Source of the DNA: Setomelanomma holmii
Taxonomy: Eukaryota > Ascomycota > Dothideomycetes > Pleosporales > Phaeosphaeriaceae
Length of the DNA stretch: 64,000 nt
Assembly: GCA_010015745.1 (NCBI GenBank)
Contig: ML978180.1
Span: forward strand, 186,001 to 250,000
Reading direction: 5' to 3'
The position numbers and the translations under genes are program-made. The notes under the pieces were generated by a model, which had not been told where the DNA came from, ran no database searches, and worked only from the letters and a program-made list of their open reading frames with translations. Position 1 is the stretch's first letter; each line of letters opens with the position of its first letter. Shown one piece after another: positions 1 through 10,148 of the stretch.

Positions 1-359
1 AGTCCTTCGACGGGATGATGAAGCGATGCTGTGAGCTTGCGTGGAACGAGTATAAAACGCGTTGTCATCAGGCCTGTGAATAGTAGAAAGAGAACGATGT
101 CGATAATGTAGACTATGGTTCCGATGGTTTGCAGGCCTCTGAATTCGTTTGGCTGATTACCCAATACTACGGCGAGGGCACCTGTAGACATTGTTGCAGC
201 GAACCATGGCCTTTGATGGAATCAGTGTCTCTTCAGTTGCTCCTCTGCGCCTTAGACATACCAGGTGAAATGTGCAATGCGATCCCGCAGACCGACTGTT
301 CTCGGTGGCATCGGATCCTCATTCTGGAACTTGTAAGGCTTTTTCTCGCGAAATTGCAT
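1..359 (-). CDS. SSU1/TDT-family sulfite or C4-dicarboxylate transporter, 5' end only
   Basis: This is the first part of a plasma-membrane transporter of the tellurite-resistance/dicarboxylate (TDT) family, which includes fungal sulfite efflux pump SSU1 and malate permeases. Reading leftwards from an ATG at 359, exon 1 (359-262) encodes a hydrophilic N-terminus ending in RDRIAHFTW. A 51-bp intron (261-211; donor GTATGT, acceptor CAAAG) is followed by exon 2, which encodes WFAATMSTGALAVVLG and a hydrophobic helix (IVYIIDIVLFLLF). The HFTW-WF..TMSTG block is the family hallmark around the first transmembrane helix. The frame stays open to base 1, so about 100 of roughly 350-400 residues are visible and the 3' end lies outside the window. 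Family assignment is from motif recall; sulfite versus malate specificity cannot be told from this piece. Confidence 0.75.
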
Positions 360-1229
360 ATTTCGCGGTTCCCTTCTAGCGCCTACATGGGTTTCTGGCG
401 TGAGGTAGACTATATATGTGAAGCCATGGTACCAAGTGCGACAGATTACAGCTTTTGAAGTCGATTCGTGGCTAGGCGGGGCCCATCGTCATTGGTGGCT
501 GTAGCGTGCTCGTCTCGGAGCTTATCGAGCATGCTGGCAAGTCGTCCATCCACACAGAATCCTCACATCCCGCACTAGTACAGTTAGTTGGCGTCTATGC
601 TCGGTAGCTCGGCATAGATGCTTGGAGTGGAAGAGAAGAATGTTTTGATGAATTATGTTGGTATGTAAAGCTTGGCAGCGCTTGTGACGTATGTAGAGGC
701 CATGCAGCTCAATGCCCAGGAGGCCTCGAAGCCAGTCCGCAATGGTCGTTTTCTCGACTAAAGTTCAGTTCAAGCTTTGTATAATCTCGTATAATTCTGG
801 TCGGAAGTGACGTCATCCTCGCTTAGCATCACCTTATCCCTGCACTCCTAGCCTCAAACTCCATTCATAAGGTGCATCATGTGGTGTTTATGTCTATCAC
901 CACACCGAGCTGTTCGTCTGCTTACTTCTTACTATCGAGGTCCGTAATGTTCGTGTTATGATTTCTACCAGGGTACCTTCTGATTGAAAAGCTTTTCCGG
1001 ACTGACATCAGTCGCAAAAGGTATCTCGCAAATCATTCGGCAGAACGTAGACTGGTACACAAGACTATGCCCTTGATCGATGCAGTAGTGACGAGATAAC
1101 ACAGTAACTAAGCATCATGCTTTCCTTATACCTTCCTCTATCGCCTGAGTATCGCTCAAGCACTATCCAATAACGAGGAATACACCAATACAAACAAAAA
1201 TGACCGATCCATGCCCATAGGCAAATCCC
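360..1229. other. Intergenic, no gene supported
   Basis: This 870-bp stretch lies between the 5' end of the transporter fragment and the 3' end of the next minus-strand gene. Both strands are broken by frequent stops and I see no splice-consistent exon. It presumably holds the transporter promoter. Confidence 0.5.
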
Positions 1230-3097
1230 TTACTGCTTTTCCTTCTTCCTGAAGTGACGAGTCCACCAAGCCTTTCCCAGTTTCCGCAGACTCACACTTC
1301 GTCCATCGTTGTCTGACTCGCGCCTGTTGCTCTCATCAGGGTCTTCCGTCCATTTCTCCTCGTGTGCTGCATCGTCGACAGTGCTCTCTGGCTCAGGTTG
1401 GGTGGGCGAAACTTCATCTACATGAGTACTGTCTTCCTTCTTAGGCGTCTCCTGCCCCACCAGTGTCTCGACCTCTGGATCAGTACCATGGTGTGATGGA
1501 TTTTCTGGAGAGGCATGATCCTGCTGGACATCAAGTCCTGGCTCGTCAACTTGGGATGAACTACCATTGCGTGTCTCTTGCGAGTCGGCGGATGCTTGCT
1601 GAGTATCAGGCCAAGCAGCCAGTACCGGGAGCAAAAAGTCCACAAGTCCATCTCGATTTCGTGGCCGTATTTCCGGTGCGACATCTAGGCGTCTTAAAGT
1701 CACTGTAGGCGATCCCTGTGATAGATTGGAACTTGGTGTCTGTTGTGAAGGGTCTTCCTCTAGGTCCAAGGCTATTTCGCGCTCATCGTCCAGGTCTGCG
1801 CTGATACGTTCAAGAGTACTAAGATACTGTTCCCCAAGTTCCGTGCGCCCTTCGTCATTCACAAAAAGACCTTCTTCCCGTAGAATTGTCTGAAGCCGGC
1901 GCAGGAACATGTTGTGACTCCTCAGGTCGAGACTTGACGGCTGCGGAGACAGGTCATCCTCGTCTGAAGGGCCTTCAGTGATGCGCAGTACGTGTAACAG
2001 ATGCCGTCCTTCGCGCTGCAATCGCTGAGCCGCAGTCTCAATTCTACCTCCCATGACCGGTCGAACTCCCAGGGTAACCGCGCCGTCACGCAAAAGTGCT
2101 CGTCGTTCGGATGGAGTCAGTCTAGGTGGTATATACTATGACTCCTGTGGACTCTCTGGTTGGGACTCATCATCGATATTTCGCGGCAAGAAGGCAGGCT
2201 CAGACTGTGTTTCCCTACCCTCTCCTCTTCCCCCGGCATTCCCGAACGGGGTGTGCAGTGGAGTTTCTTGAGCTGTGATTGCAGCTATACATCGCTGCAT
2301 TTGATACGACCAAGAAGGGCGGGTATCTGGTTGTGTTCTTGTTTCCGGCCCGGATCGTTTACGGTTCAGTGTAGTGGTGGTACGTTGCCGTCGGTTAAGC
2401 ATTCGCGCCCTAAGGGACCTATGTCAATTGTATTGTCTAAAGCGAATGACCTTGACTTACCGGTCACCTAGAGTCTGTAAAAGACCTAGCGAGCGATCGG
2501 CCGAGTCTCCAATCTCCTGCTCCCACAATCGCACGTGGCGCAGAGGAGTGATTCGCTGAGACTTAGCGCGTGACAGTCGAGCGAGGTGTCTGTTGCGCAA
2601 GCGGGTAAAGTACATCACTATTTCTGTTATTCGTGAATGCGTACTCTCGATCTCGTCGTCGCTGTCAAAGTCGGGTGTATGCTGGAGACTGTCGTACAGG
2701 TATTCCGCGACAACATCTTGTTCGTACACTTGGGATGCCAGGACCTGCGGCCCACGTCAAATCGTGCCATTCCCAGACTTGACTTACAAAGAGCAACCAA
2801 ACTGACTTGTAGCCTGAGTTTCAAAACTGCCACTCTGAGGTTCGCCACACGAGGTGACATTGTCTCCAGATCGCTTGCAAAATATCCCACCGATTCGCGG
2901 ACTTGCCCTTCGAGCGCCCGCAAGTCTAGCCTCAGTAGCGCTCGAATATCGAGAAAAGTAAAGGCTGCTTGTAGTAGGACCGTTGCTGGCGCTCTCCACA
3001 AGCGATCTGTTGGGCAGCCGTCTCTTGCCCATTGTAACATGTCCTCGAGTGAAAGACCCGCCAGTTCCGGGGCATTATCGTGGCCATTGGGATCCAT
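1230..3097 (-). CDS. Uncharacterised protein, three exons, with one in-frame TAG
   Basis: I do not recognise the family. The ATG is at 3097 (MDPNGHDNAPELAG). Exon 1 is 3097-2788; a 59-bp intron (2787-2729, GTAAGT...CCCAAG) keeps the phase; exon 2 is 2728-2461; a 42-bp intron (2460-2419, GTAAGT...CATAG) leads into exon 3. Exons 1 and 2 encode helical, charged sequence (LSLEDMLQWARDG; EIESTHSRITEIVMYFTRLR). Exon 3 continues in a single frame to 1230, except for one TAG at 2136-2138, after which the frame reads on as YIPPRLTPSERRALLRDG and then about 280 acidic, Ser/Pro/Glu-rich residues ending in a basic tail. The first product would be about 290 aa, the read-through one about 580 aa. Either a cryptic intron removes the TAG, or the allele is broken, or these are two proteins. 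A promoter is likely in 3098-3641. Confidence 0.55.
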
Positions 3098-3641
3098 GAT
3101 AGTTGTCAACGAGCGATGCGTTAATGATGTACGGGGTAGATGGTCAGTCGACTGAAGGACTGTAGTAATGCGCGACGTATGAGGTGGTGTAAGTCTGGTG
3201 TTGATGATACATGAGATCTGACCAGGCAGGATGAAAGCAAACTCGACACGCTCTTATGCCGTCTTGAGCAATTGCGAAGGGAAAGAGCCATAAAGCGTTC
3301 CGGCAAGCTTGAAGCAGCTGCTTCCCTGAATTTAATAGTGAGTTAACAACCGGCGCAATCGTGCCTGCCCTTTGCAGTCCCTACGTCCCTACTCAATATC
3401 ATAGTAGAAAACAGCGAGTTGTGTAAACAAAAGCTAGGAGGGACATGATCGTTGACTTCTGAGCGCAGAGCAAGCAAGCTCAAGTAGAAAACTATTGGCT
3501 GATTCAAGAACCTGGAAAGGGAGAATGGGTGTGAAGTTGTGCACATAATGTTTTAGGTAAATATTATATTTGGATATGTCCAGCTTATCGAATCTAAACT
3601 TCCTGTTCTAGTCTCAATCATCTCGAATATCAACTACTTCC
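3098..3641. other. Intergenic, possible 3' tail of neighbouring ORF
   Basis: No independent gene is supported in this 540-bp interval. Its right edge (3614-3641) is the continuation of the alternative reading frame of the small minus-strand ORF described next. Confidence 0.4.
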
Positions 3642-3956
3642 TCAGCCTGGAAGATGGCAGTCTGAACCGAGTCCATTTTCGTGTGTTGCGGCGGAGTTTG
3701 CATGACGAGAGGTTCGACGAGGGCATGCATCTGAAGTCGCCGTGCTCGTTCGGTAGTTCATGTAATGCTCCAGTTGCGCTGCTCGACGTTCGCCTTCGAA
3801 CCGGACTTCCGCTTCATGGCGAATGGCTTTGCAGTATGGGTCGGCAAATGGACGCGACTCGCATTTCCAGCCCCATTGTTTGGTATCGATGTAGATTCGC
3901 GAGTCGTTGGTGACATATGGTTGAGGAATATTGGGGACGTAGATGATATATGGCAT
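3642..3956 (-). CDS. Small uncharacterised protein, probable frame break
   Basis: The ATG at 3956 follows a purine-rich leader and opens a 104-codon ORF beginning MPYIIYVPNIPQPY. The first two thirds are protein-like (tryptophan- and tyrosine-containing, then a charged helix around RHEAEVRFEGERRAAQLEHY). After about codon 66 (near base 3760) the annotated frame becomes Ser/Thr/Arg-rich and looks like an out-of-frame translation, while the neighbouring frame reads as a charged helix (TERARRLQMHALVEPLV...EEVVDIRDD) and stops at 3614-3616. A single-base indel or an unrecognised splice near 3760 would join the two into a protein of about 112 aa. There is no recognisable domain and no signal peptide. 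Confidence 0.45.
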   Translation of the reverse strand: MPYIIYVPNIPQPYVTNDSRIYIDTKQWGWKCESRPFADPYCKAIRHEAEVRFEGERRAAQLEHYMNYRTSTATSDACPRRTSRHANSAATHENGLGSDCHLPG

Positions 3957-4694
3957 GGTCTCCGTCTCGCAGTCTTTTTATTCCGTAGTCGTATCTTTGT
4001 CTTTTGCTGTGCTTAATGTCGAGTTGGGAGTCGAAAGTCAGGTTTCGAGTGCTTTTGTACGAGTGCCAGTGATTGTAGAAGAGGTTAGTACTGTGACTTT
4101 TGCGCCAAGATTGTGGGTTAACAACGATCCACGGTTCGCTAGGGCGTTATCTATGCAAACGAGCTCAGTAAAAGTAAGTGAGGATATACAAGACATTTTT
4201 CTCACAGTTGCAGTCAAGCAGTGATCGTGGCGTTTCAAGCTCCGGATCCCCAACGCATTGACGCAGCATTGTGTGCAACGTGATACGTGAATAGTGAACT
4301 TGGCGACACAGTGCCGTATCGAGTCGTATCCACATGGAGACCGACTGCACTGTGCCCTTGAGGCTAGACGCGATGTCAAATGAAGACATCGATAGAATAA
4401 GCTCGTCGACTGCAGTTATGGGAGTACCCAGGTCAAGTCGTCATTCGGTCACTAGGGCCGGATGGTGGATTCGGCCTTTGTCTGAACCAGCCCATAGCGG
4501 TGTTTGCCAGAAGCAGAACATAAAGTGGGTGGAAGATGCGTTTCGTCCATGTTGGTGATGGTGCTCAAGAGTGCGGGAGCGGAATGAGCCTGCATTTCCC
4601 CGGCCTTGGCGAAATGACTCAATTCCACATTTCGAACCCCTCCAAACATTCCACGAGCTCAACACCAACAATCACTGCATCTCAAATCGCCGGC
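3957..4694. other. Intergenic, upstream region of GCN3
   Basis: No gene is supported on either strand here. The interval separates two divergently transcribed units, so it holds both promoters. The reading frame of the downstream gene is open upstream of its ATG (from about 4536), but that extension is low in coding character and I did not include it. Confidence 0.5.
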
Positions 4695-5785
4695 ATGAGC
4701 ACCGAAACAGAGCCCAAACCTCTTCCCGAGTTCGATGTAGTCGCGACTTATCGCCGAATCCTCAAAGATGACCCCGAACTTACCATGCCCGTGGCCGCCA
4801 TTGAGGCCCTCGTAGAAGCCATTGCGCAGAGCTTAGTGTCGACTGTCGCCGAGACTCTCGCCCTGCTAGAACGCCATACCGCCGCCCTTAAAGCCTCGAT
4901 AGCAAACCCGATCTCTCTCTCCGCCGGCACAGACCTCTTCCAGCGTTACCTGATCACGACTCTCAATAGGCCTGCGAGCCTCAATCTAGGACCTGACGAT
5001 GACTTCCGAGCGATACGCAACCACCTCCTCTCCAACGGCAAGCTGTTCGTAGAGCGCGCGAAGCAGAGCAGAGAAAAGATCGCGAGCTTCGGCAAGCACT
5101 TCATCCGCGATGGTGCCACGGTGCTCACAAATGGTGGATCGAGAGTGGTGAGCGCACTGCTGCGGAGGGCTGCCGAATCAAGCACCATGCGCTTCAAGGT
5201 GGTCTACGTCCTGCCGTCATCGGACTCCTCGGATCTGAGGGAGGGCCACCAGACCATCGCCGATTTGCGTGCGAACAATATCCCGGTCGCGGCGATTCGA
5301 GACTCCGCCGTTGCATACTCGCTGGGCAAGGTGGACATGGTTATTGTGGGCGCAGAGGGCGTCGTAGAGAATGGCGGCATTATATCGCGCATGGGAACAT
5401 ATCAGATGGGCTTGTTGGCAAAGAGCAAGGGAAAGCCGTTCTATGTCGTCGCAGAGAGCCACAAGTTTGTTCGACTGTATCCGCTCAGTCAGTTCGACCT
5501 TCCCATCGAGCAGAAGGTGCTGGATTTCAAGGTGACTGGAGAGGTCAAGAGCAAGGAAGACGAGCAGAAGAACCCTTTTGACGAAGCTATCGCGGACATG
5601 GACTCTAAGGGTGCTGCGCTCAACGCTCACGATGCTGTAGACTTTACGGTGCGTCCATCCGTTTTCTCATTCAACAACATGCTGACGTTCACTAGCCTCC
5701 TGATCTGATCTCCGGTATCATTACCGAGTCAGGCGTGCTTACACCATCTGCCGTCTCAGAGGAGCTGATCAAAATATGGTTCTGA
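4695..5785 (+). CDS. GCN3: Translation initiation factor eIF2B subunit alpha
   Basis: This is the alpha regulatory subunit of the eIF2B guanine-nucleotide exchange complex, which recharges eIF2 with GTP and senses eIF2-alpha phosphorylation during amino-acid starvation. The 347-aa product begins MSTETEPKPLPEFD at 4695. Exon 1 runs to 5648; a 47-bp intron (5649-5695, GTGCGT...ACTAG with a CTGAC branch point) leads to a short last exon encoding PPDLISGIITESGVLTPSAV and ending IKIWF. The C-terminal half carries the Rossmann-like IF2B fold, with motifs LTNGGSRVV, VDMVIVGAEGVVENGGI and GTYQM typical of eIF2B alpha. The length matches the yeast and human subunits (about 305 aa) plus modest insertions. 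I chose the internal ATG because the upstream extension lacks family similarity. Confidence 0.95.
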
Positions 5786-5977
5786 GCCCTTCCCTGAGCA
5801 TGAACCTACCATGAACCTCGATTATTCTTAGACCATCCGCACGCTGGTCGAGGCAAGCTGCCTCTTGACACGTGCTCACATACGCTATACGAACGTCGTC
5901 GAAGGCAAGACTCCTAGCGAATCCACCGGACGCTCGCGCCGTAACAAGCGCAGCACGTCCGAAGAGAAGCACCACGT

Positions 5978-7975
5978 ATGACAGGGCGACGCCGTGGAAC
6001 TATGATCGGTCAAGAAGTCGCGCGGCAGGATGAGATGGACAAAATGACTTCACAACGTAGATCACAGCGATGTGATGACCAGAACTACAAGACAGCGCCG
6101 GAAAACATGATACCCAATAGACTCTTCAATGGTAACATTCAATCATTCACACAGGGACATCACAAGGAACAAACTTCAAGCGCTGCTACAATGACAAATG
6201 GAAGTCCACTCAATTCAATGAGGAACAGTGACAGCCCAGATGAAGCCTCCCAGCCAAAAGTCGCGCAAATGTTGCACTCTAATTCCAACGTTTCCCTAGA
6301 AAGCATCTTACTTGCCGGAATGCCCTTTCTGGTTCGACCACCCGCCAGTGCAGCAGCAGCAGATGACATCCTGCCAACGTACGCCATCATGAAGCCAGAT
6401 GCCGGCGAGCGCAGGATCTTACATGATTTGGTCACTTGGAGTTGGCGTGTCACACAACATGATTTCGATGATGTGGAGTTTGCCGATGCACTCAAGGAGT
6501 TAGAGAAAGACGCTCGAAGCAAGAGACGGCATGCTCATGCGGTCGCTGGCGAACTCGTTGGACATAACGAGAAGCCATCACTGGACGAGCTTTGGGCTGC
6601 GGAGGCAAGGAAGATGCTCGAGCAGGCTGCGTACGGGTACGAAACAGATGATCAGTCATCTGCAGATGCTGAGACAGATGCCGCGATAGATGATGCCAAA
6701 GCAAAGATCCTGGAGACCTTGAAGTACGTAAGTGTTCCTGTCAAGCGAGCGCCTTCGTCTTCCAGTGAAAATGGTGCTAAGAAGCTCAGGGAATGGCTCA
6801 AATGTATCGATCGAACGAGACAAACCAACGGGTATCTGAAGTACAGCGATTTGCGACACGAACGACCGATGCTGGTGACTCGTGGTCTCGACCATAATAC
6901 TCCAGCCACGTTGTATCAACCTGCATACGTAGCATACAACGACGTCAAACGAATCCATGGCCAGCCTCCAGCAGATCCTGGCACTAAGAGCAGCAGATCG
7001 AGAAGTGTATGTGAATATATACAGCGCGAGTGCTTGAACAAGTGCTGGAATCAACTACGAGTCAAAGGAGGTGGTTCCTCGAGTATTGGCTTCGTTCCTG
7101 GAGCACTGTTTCCGTGGACCATACAACCTGGACTACACGCTCAACTTTGGACTCAAAGACGTCCTCGATCTCTTCCTCCACAACAACTGCAGCCACCTAC
7201 TCAAGATCACGGCGGGCCTCGACCCAGATCTCGTCCTCAACCCCACATCACCTTCCTTCCTAGAGCTCCGTTTCCTTGGGCTATAACACCTCAATCTAGA
7301 CTTCAGAAACAACCAGATACTCAACAGTCAAAACGCCTAAGTTGTCTTTCTGAAATTCACGTTGAGACCCATATCGAGCAGTACTCCTCGCCTCGTACGA
7401 ATTTACCACTAAAGCGACCATCATCTGCACCGCCGCAAGCTCACGACATGCTGGTTGATTCACAAATCAACAACAAACCCCTGCCCGGTCTCCCATCGCA
7501 GTGCAACCCTTCCTACATGGACGACTTCGACATCGACTACCCCCTCATTTTCCCTGGCGAAACATCCTCAGCACGCAAATACATCTGCCAAACTCAGCTA
7601 GGCATCAAGTCTCCAATACAGTCCCTTCTAACTTCACAGCCCATCTTCACAGCTCTTGCATTGAATCGTGCGGGCCTAGGGCATGATCCGTATGGGTGGC
7701 AGGAATGGGATGCTGAGATGCAGAGCAAGGAGAATAGGAAGGCGAATGCGGAGAATTCAAAGGTAGATGTGGAGACTGTCAAAGAGAATGTCAGGTTTTG
7801 TCTGTTGAGAAAGAGGAGGAGTATGCGTAGCCAGGCTAGAATCAGGGAAGAGGAACGGAGGCAGGGAATAAGTGGGAGCGGAGAAGGCTCAGAAGATGGT
7901 AGGTTTGGAATGAGTGCGAGGGAGATGCAGAGGGAGATTGACGAGATCGCCAGGAGGATGGAACGAGCTGGATGA
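5978..7975 (+). CDS. Uncharacterised disordered protein; internal competing frame
   Basis: One frame is open for 665 codons from ATG 5978. The first 100 residues are polar and low-complexity. A more ordered part follows (about 110-340; PTYAIMKPDAGERRILHDL, then acidic helices), and the C-terminal 150 residues are charged and probably coiled (SKENRKANAENSKVDVETVKENVRFCLL...REEERRQGIS). I do not recognise a domain. Between about 7038 and 7286 this frame turns Pro/Arg/Gln-rich with poor wobble-base bias, while another frame has strong C-ending codons and natural sequence, so the gene may contain introns or a frame disturbance there. A GTATGT donor sits at about 6999. The true exon structure of the middle is therefore unsettled; both ends look coding. 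Confidence 0.55.
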   Translation: MTGRRRGTMIGQEVARQDEMDKMTSQRRSQRCDDQNYKTAPENMIPNRLFNGNIQSFTQGHHKEQTSSAATMTNGSPLNSMRNSDSPDEASQPKVAQMLHSNSNVSLESILLAGMPFLVRPPASAAAADDILPTYAIMKPDAGERRILHDLVTWSWRVTQHDFDDVEFADALKELEKDARSKRRHAHAVAGELVGHNEKPSLDELWAAEARKMLEQAAYGYETDDQSSADAETDAAIDDAKAKILETLKYVSVPVKRAPSSSSENGAKKLREWLKCIDRTRQTNGYLKYSDLRHERPMLVTRGLDHNTPATLYQPAYVAYNDVKRIHGQPPADPGTKSSRSRSVCEYIQRECLNKCWNQLRVKGGGSSSIGFVPGALFPWTIQPGLHAQLWTQRRPRSLPPQQLQPPTQDHGGPRPRSRPQPHITFLPRAPFPWAITPQSRLQKQPDTQQSKRLSCLSEIHVETHIEQYSSPRTNLPLKRPSSAPPQAHDMLVDSQINNKPLPGLPSQCNPSYMDDFDIDYPLIFPGETSSARKYICQTQLGIKSPIQSLLTSQPIFTALALNRAGLGHDPYGWQEWDAEMQSKENRKANAENSKVDVETVKENVRFCLLRKRRSMRSQARIREEERRQGISGSGEGSEDGRFGMSAREMQREIDEIARRMERAG

Positions 7976-8912
7976 CACCAAGCAAATAGCTTGAGCAGGG
8001 GTTTTCCAAGTACGTTCAGGAGGACCATGGTAGCTCGAATGTTATTTGCTAGCTCAATTTACTTGAATCAAGTAGAGCATGGCTATGTCTTGGAAATACA
8101 GTGTGTCGATGTGATGTAGACGATAGGTAGTACTACGCAACTTGAACATGCTCAGACTTGTGTACGTTAAGTTTCGCCATATTCTCAGTAATGCTTTTGC
8201 TGGCTGAGAGCAATAACTACCATGTCAAATGACTGTGTTCGCCTCAGCAAGCAACGCGTATCTAACAGAAGTTGGCTAGGACTCTCGTGCTTAGAATTTC
8301 GCGTACCATCACGCCTTTTCAAACAGCCACAAACCCCTTGCGTACTCGCTACCCTACCACTCCCAGTCTTCTTCAACCAACAATTTGCACCCGAACTGTA
8401 TCTATATAATCCAGCCAGATGTATGACTTCAGTCTTCTGTAGTGTTAGAGGTCGGGTAAGCGATGGGTGCCTGCCTGCGTATGATGATGACTCCGCGTCA
8501 AGGCAGCCTCTCCCGAGCTGAACCTATTGGCAGAATACCCATTGGTTGTGCACATCATGGCAGGCGCCTATAGAACAGCTTTCCTTCCATGTTGTATGGT
8601 TGGTCAGTTTGTATTACGATGTGAAACATGAAAATTACGCACAGTGTAGTCACTGGCGAGACGTGGTGACACGTGGTTCGGCTACTTCAACACAAGCCAT
8701 ATTACAGGACGAAGTTGCCTATCAAGCTGTGGTGAGAGCATTTGAAATCAAGATGCTCGTGCGCAAAGCTGAGGTCGATTCAAGAATGTCTTTTTCGCAG
8801 AAAACCTCGACGAACCAGATCCCGTCTTGTTGTTCATCAAGCATTTGCGTCTCTCAGTTCGCAATTTATTCTGTAATTCCCATCCACTCGCGTAGTCCCA
8901 TCGCCGATGAGG
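7976..8912. other. Intergenic, no gene supported
   Basis: About 940 bp lie between convergent units. A 99-codon plus-strand ORF (8222-8521) and the start of another (8546 onward) lack coding character; the latter is mostly the shadow of the minus-strand gene next door. Confidence 0.45.
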
Positions 8913-9652
8913 TCAGTTTAGCACAGCAATCGTCCCCTCCAAACTGTTCGGCACTCTCCCCACCACCGTCCCCTTCGACCAACAAATCCCACGCCGAATA
9001 TACGAATAAGACGACTCCAGCTGATAATTTAGCAGTGCAGCTTTACAGACAGCCTCGCCTCTGACATGATTCATCTTACTGCAAGCATCTATACACTGTT
9101 GTAATGTGTATGCTACAAGCCCGGTCAAATTTTGGTCTGGCAAGTCTTGCTCGCTGTAGCATGTATAGCTGTCACCGATGACAGAGCGAGGAGGAGTACC
9201 GGGACAGCGGTTGTCGGTGCATGTGACGTTGAGAGGCGACAGGGGCGTGTATGTTGGAGGAATTGTGGCTGAAGCGCATGCTGATGCGTCGGCGCGCGTT
9301 ATGGTAGCGGTGAGAAATTGCTGGGAATTAGAAGTGGGCGTGCTGTACTGTGTTAGCAGCGTTGAACGCGACGTTAGTTGATGGTGGGGATTGTGCAAAG
9401 CCTTGCGTGCTGCTAGTGAGCCGCCAACACCTCCTCCTACTGACGCCGCAATGACTACGAGTGCAACCACAAGAATGGAGTAGGAGCTTCATCTCTTCAG
9501 CCCAAAGAGGGTGGCCGAATCCTGTGGTTAGGCGGTGCGTATGCATAGTGTGCGGCAGCCCCTTTTGGCTGCGAATAAGCTGGCGCCGGAGGCGCTCCTG
9601 CAAGCTCAAGACCGCTTTGCAGACGCACGAAGACTTCAGGTAATTGAGCCAT
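8913..9652 (-). pseudogene. Single-pass membrane protein with Cys-rich ectodomain, apparently disrupted
   Basis: The 3' part (9470-8913) encodes a hydrophobic helix (VVALVVIAASVGGGVGGSLA) followed by a Thr/Ser-rich stalk and a cysteine-containing ectodomain (CTDNRCPG, CYSEQDL, LQQCIDAC, AVCKAALLN, GICWSKG). This layout is shared by many ascomycete proteins with an N-terminal Pro-rich cytosolic tail, a GGGVGGSL-type helix and a PAN/apple-like domain. A matching N-terminus is present: ATG at 9652, MAQLPEV, then a Pro/Ala/Tyr-rich tail (APPAPAYSQPKGA). Between them the frame changes and a TGA (9489-9491) interrupts what otherwise reads as LFGLKR-stop-SSYSILVV, where relatives have a basic stretch before the helix. 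A cryptic intron using the CTAAC...CACAG signal near 9525 could explain the frame change, but it does not remove the TGA. I treat it as disrupted, with the caveat that an alternative acceptor could rescue it. Confidence 0.5.
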
Positions 9653-10148
9653 GGTAAAACTGCCGGACTACCCACAAGTGATCCTGGGAAAGTGACCTCA
9701 AGGGCAAGGAGGAGCGGATGGAGAAGCAAGAGAAGGAACAAGCTGGAAGGCTGGAGGCATGTGGAACACACAGGTGGTTTTGTGTCAGGCTGGGTTTCAT
9801 GAATCTGGGCTCCACCTGATGAAGGTAGGACAAGTGGATCTAGGCCTGCATGCCTTGTCCGTCGAATCAAACGTGTGCTATGTTTGGCCTCGCAGTGCGC
9901 AAGGCTGCATGGCCTAGACTGGACGACAAGGCTGCGCGCTGAGCCAAGGCGCAGGACTCCAGCCTTGCAAGAAGCGGAAATTGGGAGTTTGGCTACGATA
10001 GCAATTTTGCGAAGAGAAGAGAATGATCTGATTTTGGATCATGATACCGCCCTTGTGGGTTGAATGGGTAGATCGCGCTGATGCAATCTGAGATGTAGTC
10101 TTCTCGAAGTTGCTCAGCTCATCGCACCAGACTGCTGTGGTTGCTATC
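9653..10148. other. Intergenic
   Basis: About 500 bp upstream of the membrane-protein remnant and downstream of the secreted-protein gene. No coding exon is supported. Confidence 0.4.

Noticed and set aside
2637..3155. 172-codon plus-strand ORF
   Set aside because: It is antisense to the spliced minus-strand exons, whose frames join in phase; it has no coding bias of its own.
8546..9064. 172-codon plus-strand ORF
   Set aside because: Overlaps the well-structured minus-strand transmembrane and Cys-rich domain; composition is that of a shadow frame.
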